Positions 52,886-63,000 of a stretch of 64,000 nucleotides of DNA are shown here, piece by piece (positions within the stretch are counted from its first letter, which is position 1; every line of letters begins with the position of its first letter). The notes under the pieces are model-generated. The model saw only the letters and a list, made by a program, of their open reading frames with translations, was not told the origin of the DNA and did no database searches. The DNA is from an uncultured bacterium (GTDB lineage Bacteria; CSSED10-310; CALFER01), in contig CALFER010000021.1 of assembly GCA_937951895.1 (NCBI GenBank), forward strand, positions 62,001 to 126,000, in the 5' to 3' direction. A program made the translations under genes and the position numbers.

Positions 52886-54841
52886 TCAGTTCGCGAGTCG
52901 GTTGAGCAGCTCACGAAGCGGAGGGGGTAGCGGTTCGAGATCATCGGCGTGGCGAAGCGCTTCGCGAGCACCGGGAAGATCATTCTGTCGCAGAAGGAGA
53001 AGGCCGAGATTCTGATGGGCGGATGCCAGGCGGGGTGAGACGGAGACAGCCTGACGCATCCATCCCAGCGCCTCATCGAACTGGCCTTTGCGATAGGCGA
53101 TCAACCCGAGATTCACGCAGGCTTCGCCGCAATCCGGAAGCACATCGAGCGCGCGCCGGAAGGTCGCTTCGGCGGCAGAGTTGCAGTTCCAGGATTCGAG
53201 ATACAGGCCCAGGGTATTGATGAGTGTAGCCGAGACATCCCGGGAGATCGGATCCCGGGAGCCGTTCATATAGAAGGCAACGAACGAGTCGATGGCACCG
53301 GCCGAAGGCGGGGTGGCATGCCGGGGATTCAGACGCCACACAATCCCATCCAGATCAAACATTAAGTCATTTTGCTTATCTCCGGGTCTGATCTCCCGAT
53401 ACACCGGTCTCGATGTCGACCCGGCCATGCACGTCCAGAGATCCGGTTGTGCGGTCACAATCGCGGTCCGGAGACCGCACCGACGCAGTTCCGAATCGAA
53501 CTCGCGGGGAGCGGCATCATTCAGAATCAGATCGGGATACAGGTCACTGAGCACCGCGACATCCTCGCGGAGACGTTCTGTGGATTGAAGCGCCATCAGA
53601 TTGAAGGTGAGGCTGTCGCTGTAGGTGAGCAGCACGGCTTCGGGACGGAGGCTTCCGAGGATCGTTCGGGCCCACTCACGCGGCCAACCGTCCGCAGACA
53701 CCTGTCGCGCGGTCCCGATCAAGATAGCGAGGATCAGGGTTGCGATCGACACCACCCCGGCTGTACCGCGCCACCGGATTGCGGCCAGAACGATGCAGGC
53801 CGCGCAGAGGACTGCGCACCCGAGAACCGGCACTCCGAACGGTGTCGCCTCGAATGGAACAACATTGACGTAGACAACATAAACAGAATGACTTATTAGT
53901 AGACTCACCGCGGTCCACCCCAGTCTCGGTCGCACGACCACACATCCGATCAGGCCCATGCCGAGTGCAGCGATGACGGGCAGCGGGGCATCGCGGCCGA
54001 GATTTCCGATGAATTCCAGCCAGCGGTTCCACCGCTGCTCCGCGTCCATCGACGGCATGCTCATGGCGCGATGGGACCGTGCCAGCACGTGATCCATGAA
54101 TCGATCACAGGTTCGGGGATTTCCCCAGTTGAGCGCCGGATTCCGGGTTGCACGGATTGGGAGATGCAGCAAAGAACCGGTTGACAGCACCACCACGAGA
54201 ACACTCAGGGTGAGGGAACCGGGACCGATGCGCTTCCCGGTTCCGGCCGGTTTCCAGAACCCGAACAGGATGGGGAGCCAGAATAGCGCTGAGTAGTGGT
54301 TGAGGAGAGCCAGGGTTGCGACCAGGATCAGGAGATAACCGGTATGGGGATTCCGTCGGGTGCGGTATACGAGCAACAGGTCGAAGGTCCACGCGAAGAA
54401 GAACAGGTCGAGCGGGTACACCTCATTCGACGCGCCCTGGCTGCGGAGGGTGTCGGAAAGCAGAAATCCTGCGCCGAGCAGCGGCAGTCCGGCCCATGGG
54501 TTCGGATGTCCTTTCGACAGGCGGAAGAGGCTTCGATTCATGATCACGAGAGTCAGCAGGGTGAGTGCGATCGACAGAAGGTGCATCCGGAAGGGTATCG
54601 AACCAATGGGAAGCGCGCGGCACCAGGCATGTGTGAGGGTGAGATAGATCGGATAGCCCGGATTGTGGGCGATCCCCAGACTCCATGCCGCCGTGACGAA
54701 CTCACCGGAATCAAACCAGCCGGCAGATAACGGCGTCATGGGAACGAGGGCTGCCAGCGAGATCAGCAGGATGGCCGGAGCGACAAGATGTTTGAAGCAG
54801 CCCATTTCATCGAGTATAGTGGTTTTGCTCCGGAGCCTCAA
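52886..54841 (-). CDS. DUF2723 membrane protein with C-terminal TPRs
   Basis: 651 aa; ATG 54805 would give 639 aa, and neither has a good ribosome site. The N-terminal signature is GWFDSGEFVTAAWSLGIAHN and PGYPIYLTLTHAW, typical of DUF2723 proteins (GT-C type). About ten membrane helices reach residue ~360; a soluble middle (DVAVLSDLYPDLILND) and TPR units (CGEACVNLGLIAYRKGQFDEALGWMRQAV, AHQNLGLLLLRQNDLPGAREAL) follow. Probable envelope glycosyltransferase with a protein-interaction tail. It is convergent on the lipoprotein gene (12-base gap). Confidence 0.86.
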   Translation of the reverse strand: MRLRSKTTILDEMGCFKHLVAPAILLISLAALVPMTPLSAGWFDSGEFVTAAWSLGIAHNPGYPIYLTLTHAWCRALPIGSIPFRMHLLSIALTLLTLVIMNRSLFRLSKGHPNPWAGLPLLGAGFLLSDTLRSQGASNEVYPLDLFFFAWTFDLLLVYRTRRNPHTGYLLILVATLALLNHYSALFWLPILFGFWKPAGTGKRIGPGSLTLSVLVVVLSTGSLLHLPIRATRNPALNWGNPRTCDRFMDHVLARSHRAMSMPSMDAEQRWNRWLEFIGNLGRDAPLPVIAALGMGLIGCVVVRPRLGWTAVSLLISHSVYVVYVNVVPFEATPFGVPVLGCAVLCAACIVLAAIRWRGTAGVVSIATLILAILIGTARQVSADGWPREWARTILGSLRPEAVLLTYSDSLTFNLMALQSTERLREDVAVLSDLYPDLILNDAAPREFDSELRRCGLRTAIVTAQPDLWTCMAGSTSRPVYREIRPGDKQNDLMFDLDGIVWRLNPRHATPPSAGAIDSFVAFYMNGSRDPISRDVSATLINTLGLYLESWNCNSAAEATFRRALDVLPDCGEACVNLGLIAYRKGQFDEALGWMRQAVSVSPRLASAHQNLGLLLLRQNDLPGAREALRHADDLEPLPPPLRELLNRLAN

Positions 54842-54890
54842 GTATCGCTGCCGGAGACCGGATCAATTCGATGCAGGGATGGCATGACCT

Positions 54891-54920
54891 TTGCTGTTTT
54901 GCTGAAGTCAAGGATATAAG
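54891..54920 (+). promoter_or_regulatory. Candidate promoter for the first C25 protease
   Basis: TTGCTG (54891-54896), an 18-base spacer and TATAAG (54915-54920), 47 bases before the ATG. Confidence 0.4.
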
Positions 54921-54935
54921 GCGTATACGTACGCC
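54920..54935. promoter_or_regulatory. Palindrome in the C25 gene leader
   Basis: GGCGTA-TACG-TACGCC inverted repeat directly after the candidate -10 box. It would lie at the transcript start, so it could be an operator or a 5' hairpin. Confidence 0.3.
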
Positions 54936-54967
54936 TCGCACAGGCGCTGGTCGCTTAAGGAGGTATT

Positions 54968-57900
54968 ATGAGGTCGTTGAGGACGCTTTGGATGTTGGTT
55001 TTCTTGTGCCTGTCCGTGTCTGCGGCGGGCGCGGCGTGGGTGCCGGTGCAGCCGGGAGCTCGAGTCGGTCAACCGATCGGAGTCTCCCTCGTCTCGGCTA
55101 CCGCACAGACAACAACGATCGAAACGGTCGTCCATGGCCTGAACATGGAACCGGTTTCGGAATCGAACCTGGATCTCGTCAAGCTGGATATCCCCGGTGC
55201 GGGACTCCTGACCGACACCGGAGATCCTCAGGTTCCGGTCGTTCGTACATACATCGCCGTTCCTTTCGATGCCGATGTGACGGTCGAGGTCAGGGATGTC
55301 GAATCGGTCCGGATCGGCACACAGACGGTCTGGCCTGCGCAGCCGCAATACAAGCGCAGCGAACCCAAACCGCCGTTCACCATGAATCCGGATCGCTACT
55401 CCGAACGCTCTCCCTTCCCCTCTCAGCTTGCCCGGATCACGGATGATGTGATCATGCGGGATTTTCGGGTGGTAACACTCGAAATTGCTCCCGTACAGTA
55501 TCTCGCTGCCGACAGCAGTCTCGAGATCGCATCCCGCATGTCGATCGACGTTCGGGCAACGGGCGGCACAACGATGGGCCCGGATCGGGTCTTTCCGAGT
55601 TTTTACAGATTGTATCAGAACCACATCCTGAATTTCTCACGACTCGGGATCGGGCAGCGTTCCGATGCCGAGCCGATGCTGATCATCGCGCATGATGCAT
55701 TCATCCCGGCGCTGGACTCATTTGTGGAGTGGAAAACCAAGCGAGGGATCGACGTGACCGTGGTGCCGACCTCGACGACCGGCATCACCGCCACGCAGGT
55801 TCAGAGCTATATCCAGACGGTCTACAACACCTGGAACCCGAAACCGGTCTACGTCATCCTGGTGGGGGATTCACCCCAGATCAATCCGCTTATTGGAATC
55901 GAATCCTGTGCCTCGGATTATCTCTTCACCCTGCTCGCCGGCAGCGACCATGTGCCGGATGTCTTCATCTCACGGTTCGTCGCCCTGAATCTCAATGAAC
56001 TCAACCCGCAACTCGATAAACTCATGCACTACGAAACGCAACCGGACAACACGCTGTGGCTCGATCGACTCTGCGGGATCTCGTCAAGCCTGAGCGGTTC
56101 CATGGGAATCAACGACGATGAGCGGATCGATGAGATCAGTGGTCGTTTCATGGCGATAAACGACAACGCGGTTGCCGATCAGTTATATTCTTCCAATGGC
56201 CAGGGAACGACGGCAAACATCGCTGCGGCTGTCAATGCGGGCCGTTTCTGGATTGCGTATTGCGGTCACGGGAGCGGAACGGGCTGGAGTGGTCCGGCAT
56301 TCTCGAACAGTAACGTCGACGCGTTGACAAACGGCTACGCCAACCCCTTCATCATGGATGTTTCGTGTGATAACGGCGGTTTTGCGGGAAGTGGTGACTG
56401 TTTTGCCGAGCGCTGGATGAAGGGCGGCACGGTCGGAAATCCGCACGGTGCCGTCGGCATGTACAGTTCGTCGACGTCAACGTCGTGGGATCCTCCCGCC
56501 ATCCTGGCCTGGGGTGTGTGTTATTCCGTCGCCGGCGACGGTGCGACCATTCCCGGCGGGGACTATCTGCTGGGGGAAATGACTTACAACGGCATGTTGT
56601 ACATGGTGTCCGAGATCGGGTCCGGATCCGACGCCCAGGAAGTCATGCAGCAGTATGTGCTCTTCGGCGACTGCTCCGCCATGCTGCGATCGGATGAGAT
56701 CATCACGCCGGCCGTTTCGCACCTGCCCACCGCCCCGCTGGCTCCGATGCCGTTCCAGGTCATCGTATCGGATGCGAAAGCCCCGATTCAGGGAGCCGTC
56801 GTGTGTGCCTACAAACCGGGTGAGGTGCATGTCGTGGGCCAGACGGACTCCACCGGCACCGTCAATCTCGATATCGAACCCCTCACGATCGGCGACATGA
56901 TCATCACGGTCAGCGGCCAGAATCTCGCTCCGTATGAAGCCATCGTGACGGTCGCTCCGGCCGGATGCGGCGTCATCCTCCTGAATCGCACAAAATACAA
57001 CTGCGACGATCAGATCCTGGTGCGGGTATTCGATGCGGATGAAAACACGAATCCGGCGATGGTTGAAACGGTCGATGCCGACATTCATTCCGACAGCGAA
57101 CCGACTCCGGAATCGCTGATTCTGACCGAAACCGGCCCCGACACCGGAGAATTCAGCGCCACGATCCAGACATCATCGTCGATGTCCGGAGCGGGATATC
57201 TGTTGCTCGCGCACGACGACGAGATCAGCGCGCATTATCATGATCTGGATTGCGACGGCGCTCCTGCCGACGTGTACGACACGGCGGTTGCGGACTGCCA
57301 GGGCCCGATCATCTCGAATCTCACGATCTCAGACCTTGGCATCGATACCGTCACAGTCTCCTGGACCACCGACGAATCCTCGACATCCGTCCTGACATGG
57401 GGTCTCGGCACTCCTCCGGATATGGTGGAAAGCGACAGCGATCTCGTGACCGATCACTCCATCACACTCACGGGTCTGCAGACCTGCACCGAGTTCTTCT
57501 TCAAGGTAGAAAGTGTCGATGACGGCGGGAACGTGGCGGTGGACGACAACAGCGGTCTGTTCTACTCGTTTACAACCCTGCAACTCCTGGTGCTGTACGA
57601 AGCGAACATGGACGTGAATCCGGGCTGGACCTTCCAGGGGCAGTGGGCCTGGGGTCAGCCGACCGGTTCCGGGGGTGATCCCACGGGAGGTTACACGGGT
57701 TCGAACGTGATCGGATACAATCTCAATGGCGCGTATGCGAACAGCATCCCGGCCTACTACGCGACCTCTCCCGCCTTCGATTGTTCAGGTGCGTCCCAGG
57801 CATATCTCTCATTCTGGAAATGGCTCGGAGTCGAAAGTTCCACCTATGATCATGCCACCGTCGAGATCTCGACGAACGGATCGACCTGGACCGTGATCTG

Positions 57901-59905
57901 GTCGCACAACGGCGGCAGTTTGCAGCCGACGGCATGGGAGCATGTCGAGTATGACATTTCGTCCTGGGCAGCCGGCCAGAGCAATGTTCAGCTCCGCTGG
58001 GGCATGGGACCTGCGGACAGCATCATCAGCTACTGCGGTTGGAACCTCGACGATGTGGTGGTCTCGTTCACCACACCCTGCAATGTGCCGGTTCTGAGCT
58101 ATCTGAGTCATACAATCGATGATTCCCCGGGAAATAATGACGGGCAGATCAATGCGGGTGAGACGATCCGGATGAATGTCACCCTGCAGAATCTCGGAAT
58201 CGACGCCACGGGCATTTCGACCACGCTGAGCTCCTCCAATCCGCATGTGACCGTGACGTCTGCATCGGCGCTCTTCCCCGATATTCCCCAGAGCGGTTCC
58301 GGGGAATCCTCCAGTCAATACGAATTCACTGTGAGTCCTTCCGCGACCGACGGTGAGATCATTTCGTTTTCAGTGTCCTACATCTGCAACGGAACGACGA
58401 CCGGAACGACAATGTTGAGCGACATGGTGGTGGCTCCCGATCTGAACGTTCAATCCTCGCTGGTTCTGGATCCCGAACGGGGAGACGGAGATGCGATTCT
58501 GGATCCGGGTGAAACGGCGCAGGTCCTGGTCACACTCGCGAACAGCGGCAACGGGCTGGCGTCTGACGTAAGTGCTGTTTTGAGTTCGGATCAGCCCGGC
58601 TACATCACGATCTCCGATGACACCGCAACGTTCCCGAACATTGCCGGAGGCGCATCGGGTGCGAGCGATTCGCCGCATTTCACCGTGACGGTGTCTCCGT
58701 CCATCCCGGATCCCACTGTCGTGACATTCACGCTCGACATTTCCGCAACGGGTTACTCATCCAGTTCGACTTTCGCTCAGGAAGTCACGACCTCGACTTT
58801 CGCCCGCCGGTATATCTGGAACATGGACACGAACCCGGGTTGGACCGCGGAACCGAACTGGGCATGGGGCGATCCTGCCGGCACCAGTGGAGATCCTCAG
58901 AACGGTTACACCGGCACGAATGTCTATGGGTATAATCTCAATGGTTCCTACGAGAACGACATGACCGAGAAGAATCTGACCACCACCGCCATCGACTGCT
59001 CGTATCTGTCCGACGTCGAGGTGCGTTTCCAGCGGTGGCTCGGGGTCGAATCCGCCACGTATGATCACGCATCGTTCAAGATATCGACGAACGGGACGAC
59101 CTGGACGACGATCTGGAATCACACGGGTTCGACATTGAATGAAACCGTGTGGTCCCTGCAGACGTACGATCTCTCTGCCTATGCGGACGGACAGCCGACC
59201 GTCTACCTGAGATGGACCATGGGTGCAGCGGATTATACCGTCGTCTACTGCGGCTGGAACATCGACGATGTCGAGATCTGGGGTGCGGCGGGTGAACCGG
59301 TCAACACTCCGACTCCTGCGCCTCCGACGAATACTCCGACGATCACCCCGACCCGGACGCCCACCGTACCGCCGACCTATACTCCGACACGCACCCCGAC
59401 CGTACCGGCAACCCACACTCCGACCATCACTCCGACCGCGCCGCCGACCGCGACGAACACGGCCGGTCCGACCAGTCCTCCGACATCGACACCCACCCAA
59501 CCGCCTCAGCCGACGGATACACCGGCGGAACCAAGCGCGACACCGACGGAAGGACCGACGACATTCACGGTCGATCTGACGATCAGCCAGCCGATGTTCC
59601 ATTCCGGTGATCGATTCACATTGACGCGTGAGGTCTTCAATCCGGGATCGGAAGTCACCGCCGACGAGTGGATCATTCTCGATGTCTACTCCAATTACTG
59701 GTTCTCCCCCGGCTGGACGCAGGAACCTCAATGTGTCCGCATGACCTGTCCGGAAAACGATCATGACTCGAAGGTCGTGTTCGATTTCGACTGGCCGACG
59801 GTGAGTGGATCTGCTGCTGATCTGAGATTCTGGGCGGCGATGCTGGATCCGGAGACGACCACGCTGATCGGCAACTACGACATGGTGACATTCGGATACG
59901 AATAG
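54968..59905 (+). CDS. Gingipain-like (C25) secreted cysteine protease, first copy
   Basis: 1645 aa, AAGGAGGT upstream. A signal peptide (ends ~AAGAA) and a prodomain (~30-225, with WPAQPQYKRSEPKPPF) precede the C25 domain (~230-585). The catalytic His is in WIAYCGHGSGTGW (~433) and the Cys in MDVSCDNGGF (~466). Then an adhesin-like domain, an FN3-like domain (~780-870), two jelly-roll modules (~878-1038 and ~1285-1438, each NPGW ... WKWLGVES or QRWLGVES ... YCGWN) around CARDB-like repeats. A Pro/Thr linker (~1447-1530) precedes the shared C-terminal domain ending VTFGYE. Gingipains of Bacteroidetes leave by the type IX system; this C-terminal domain does not look like a T9SS tail. Probably an extracellular protein-degrading enzyme. 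Confidence 0.93.
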   Translation: MRSLRTLWMLVFLCLSVSAAGAAWVPVQPGARVGQPIGVSLVSATAQTTTIETVVHGLNMEPVSESNLDLVKLDIPGAGLLTDTGDPQVPVVRTYIAVPFDADVTVEVRDVESVRIGTQTVWPAQPQYKRSEPKPPFTMNPDRYSERSPFPSQLARITDDVIMRDFRVVTLEIAPVQYLAADSSLEIASRMSIDVRATGGTTMGPDRVFPSFYRLYQNHILNFSRLGIGQRSDAEPMLIIAHDAFIPALDSFVEWKTKRGIDVTVVPTSTTGITATQVQSYIQTVYNTWNPKPVYVILVGDSPQINPLIGIESCASDYLFTLLAGSDHVPDVFISRFVALNLNELNPQLDKLMHYETQPDNTLWLDRLCGISSSLSGSMGINDDERIDEISGRFMAINDNAVADQLYSSNGQGTTANIAAAVNAGRFWIAYCGHGSGTGWSGPAFSNSNVDALTNGYANPFIMDVSCDNGGFAGSGDCFAERWMKGGTVGNPHGAVGMYSSSTSTSWDPPAILAWGVCYSVAGDGATIPGGDYLLGEMTYNGMLYMVSEIGSGSDAQEVMQQYVLFGDCSAMLRSDEIITPAVSHLPTAPLAPMPFQVIVSDAKAPIQGAVVCAYKPGEVHVVGQTDSTGTVNLDIEPLTIGDMIITVSGQNLAPYEAIVTVAPAGCGVILLNRTKYNCDDQILVRVFDADENTNPAMVETVDADIHSDSEPTPESLILTETGPDTGEFSATIQTSSSMSGAGYLLLAHDDEISAHYHDLDCDGAPADVYDTAVADCQGPIISNLTISDLGIDTVTVSWTTDESSTSVLTWGLGTPPDMVESDSDLVTDHSITLTGLQTCTEFFFKVESVDDGGNVAVDDNSGLFYSFTTLQLLVLYEANMDVNPGWTFQGQWAWGQPTGSGGDPTGGYTGSNVIGYNLNGAYANSIPAYYATSPAFDCSGASQAYLSFWKWLGVESSTYDHATVEISTNGSTWTVIWSHNGGSLQPTAWEHVEYDISSWAAGQSNVQLRWGMGPADSIISYCGWNLDDVVVSFTTPCNVPVLSYLSHTIDDSPGNNDGQINAGETIRMNVTLQNLGIDATGISTTLSSSNPHVTVTSASALFPDIPQSGSGESSSQYEFTVSPSATDGEIISFSVSYICNGTTTGTTMLSDMVVAPDLNVQSSLVLDPERGDGDAILDPGETAQVLVTLANSGNGLASDVSAVLSSDQPGYITISDDTATFPNIAGGASGASDSPHFTVTVSPSIPDPTVVTFTLDISATGYSSSSTFAQEVTTSTFARRYIWNMDTNPGWTAEPNWAWGDPAGTSGDPQNGYTGTNVYGYNLNGSYENDMTEKNLTTTAIDCSYLSDVEVRFQRWLGVESATYDHASFKISTNGTTWTTIWNHTGSTLNETVWSLQTYDLSAYADGQPTVYLRWTMGAADYTVVYCGWNIDDVEIWGAAGEPVNTPTPAPPTNTPTITPTRTPTVPPTYTPTRTPTVPATHTPTITPTAPPTATNTAGPTSPPTSTPTQPPQPTDTPAEPSATPTEGPTTFTVDLTISQPMFHSGDRFTLTREVFNPGSEVTADEWIILDVYSNYWFSPGWTQEPQCVRMTCPENDHDSKVVFDFDWPTVSGSAADLRFWAAMLDPETTTLIGNYDMVTFGYE

Positions 59906-59930
59906 AACCTCCGACTCGACAAGATCTGTT

Positions 59931-59960
59931 ACCGGCTCGCTTCGGCGGGCCGGTTTCTTT
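59931..59960 (+). terminator. Rho-independent terminator
   Basis: ACCGGC-TCGCTTCGGCGG-GCCGGT stem-loop with a UUCG inner loop, followed by TTCTTT; 25 bases after the first C25 stop. Confidence 0.75.
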
Positions 59961-60070
59961 ATAAACCCATGCGATCGTTCTCACGCACCGCTTCTGATTC
60001 ACTGGCCTGAATATTGCAAATTGGCAGTTGATCCTGGAATGTCACCGGGATTTATCTGAGGAGGCATTGA

Positions 60071-63000
60071 ATGACGCAGCGAAACCAGCGGAGATTATCG
60101 ACGATCGCACTCGGCCTGTTGATTCTGATTCAGGGAATCGGAGCCGGTGCGGCATGGATATCACTGGACGGCCGAACGACCGTTCCGAGCGATTTGTCGA
60201 CCACCCTTATCAGTTCGACACTTGAGCAGACGGTGATCGATGTGCGAGTTCCCGGAATGAGTCTTTCGTCCGCGGCCAATGCTGCCGGCGACTTCACCCT
60301 GGTCGATGTTCCCGGCGCAGGTCAACTGCTCGACCCGGGTCGTCCCAGGCTGCCTGCCGTCCGCACCTTCGTTGCCGTTCCGGTGGATTCCGATGTCTCC
60401 CTTGAGATCACGGTATTGGATGAACGAACCGTTGAAGACATCACGGTGTACCCGGCGCAACCGCAATACAAGCGGTCCGAACCGCGTCCTCCGTTCCGGA
60501 TCGACGCCGACCTGTATGTGCGTGATGCCGCTTACCCCTCCCAGTATGCCCGGATCGCGGACGAGGGGTTCATGCGGGATTTCCGGTATGTGATGGTCGA
60601 GATCACACCGGTCCGGTTCAATCCCGTCGAGCAAACCCTGATCGCGGCGGATCTCGAGATCCGTGTCCGGACCCAGGGAGGCACGGCATTCGGGCCCGAA
60701 CGCGTGTATCCGTCTTTCGATCGGATCTATCGGGAGTATCTGGTGAACTACGACAGTCTCAGGACAGGAAACCGGAACGATCCGGAGCCGATGCTGATCA
60801 TCGCCGCGGATGCGTTTGTCAGCGAAATGGCGTCGTTTGTCGAGTGGAAAACCAAGCGCGGACTTGCGGTCACACTTGTCGGCACATCGACATCCGGTTC
60901 GACCGCCACCGCGGTGAAGAGCTACATTCAGAACGCCTACAACACATGGAATCCCAAACCGGTCTACATCCTTCTCGTGGGCGATTCCAACCAGGTCAAC
61001 CCGCTGTACGGAATCGGGTCGTGCGCATCGGATTACAAATTCACGCAACTCAATGGAACCGACATCACACCGGATGTCTTCATCTCGAGGTTGTGTGCGC
61101 AGAACCTGGGTGAACTCCAGCCGCAGCTCGACAAGATCATGCATTATGAAACGCAGCCCGCCGATGGCCAGTGGCTCGACAAGTTTACCGGGATTTCGTC
61201 CAGTCTGACCGGAGGCATGGGGATCAACGATGACGCACGATTGAACGAAATCGCCTCCCGCTTCCAGACTCACAATCCGAATGCCGCTGTCGATCGGTTG
61301 TACAGTTCGAACGGTCAGGGAACGACGGCCAACATCGCTGCCGCCGTGAATAACGGTCGATTCTGGCTCGCATACTGCGGACACGGGGATGGGACCGGCT
61401 GGAGCGGCCCGGTGTTCACGAATTCGAATGTCAATGCGCTGACGAACGGGTACATGACGCCGTTCATCATGGACGTTTCCTGTCTCAACGGCGGCTTCGA
61501 CAGTTCTTCGGACTGTTTTGCCGAGCGGTGGATGAAAGGTGGCACAGTCGGGAATGCGCGCGGTGCGGTCGGTATGTACAGCGCGTCGACATCGACATCC
61601 TGGGATCCCCCGGCCATCATGGCCTGGGGCGTATGCTATTCGGTGACCGGCGATTCAGGTGGCTCGATACCCGGAGGCCATTTCCGGATGGGGGAAATGA
61701 CCTATGACGGAATGATGTACATGGTATCGGAGATCGGATCGGGCAGTGATGCGCAGGAAGTCATGCAGCAGTATGTGCTGTTCGGCGACTGTTCCGCCTT
61801 CTTCCGCTCCGACGCCCTGATTCAGCCGACCGTCACGCACCTTCCGACGGCTCCTCTGGCACCGTATCCGTTCCAGGTCACGGTCACCCTTGGAGGCTCA
61901 CCGATTCAGAACGCGCTGGTTTGCGCATACAAACCCGGTGATGTCCATGAAACGGCCCTGACGAATGCGCAGGGCATCGCGATGCTCGATATCGCTCCCC
62001 AGACGATCGGCGATATGATCATCACCGTTTCAGGACAGAACCTGAACCCCTATGAAGCGCTTGTTTCTGTGGCTCCGGCCGGATGCGGCGTGATTCTGGT
62101 GGACAAGGAACTCTATAATTGCTCGGATACCATCCACATCAGCGTTTTCGATGCGGATCTGAATACCAGTCCGACGGCGATCAATACGGCAACGGCGCAG
62201 ATCGTTTCGACGAGCGACACCGTGCCGGAAACGATCGAATTGACAGAAACAGGTGTGGATACCAGTGAGTTTTCCGGTACGATTCTGACATCGAGTACGC
62301 AGAGCGGCCCGGGTTACCTGCTGGTTTCGCATTCCGATACCATCACCGCCTCGTATCATGATGAGGGGTGTGACGGAGCGCCTGCCGACGTGACCGATAC
62401 GGCGACGGCCGACTGTCAGGGCCCGGTGATCTCGAACATCGTCGTGTCGGATCTCACCACCAGTAGCGCCACGATCACATGGACGACGAGCGAGATGGCG
62501 GAAGGGAGTGTCTCATTTGGACTGAACGTTCCTCCCGGCACCCAGGCGAACGAAACCGGAACGACGATGGATCACTCCATCACCCTCGAGGGACTCACCG
62601 ATGCTACGGTCTATTTCTTCCAGGTCGCGAGCCGTGATGCGGGAGGCAATGAAACGATCGACAACGCCGGTGGCGCTTACTACTTCTTCATCACACTCGA
62701 GTTCACATCGATCATGGAAGCGAACATGGACACCAACCCCGGCTGGACCTATCAGGGACAGTGGGCCTGGGGTGATCCGGCAGGGAACGCCGGTGATCCC
62801 GGTACGGGCCACACCGGAACGAATGTGGTCGGTTACAACCTGAACGGTGCCTATGGAAACAATCTCAGTCTGACATACACCACGACAACCGCCTTCAGTT
62901 GCGTGGAGAGTTCGCACGTATATCTGGGCTTCTGGAAGTGGCTCGGTATCGAAGAATCCCAGTATGATCATGCCAACATTCAGATCAGCGTCAACGGCGG

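Noticed and set aside
58757..59764. 335-codon minus-strand frame rich in Arg and Gly
   Set aside because: Antisense of the Pro/Thr linker and tail of the first C25 protease, which explains the odd composition.
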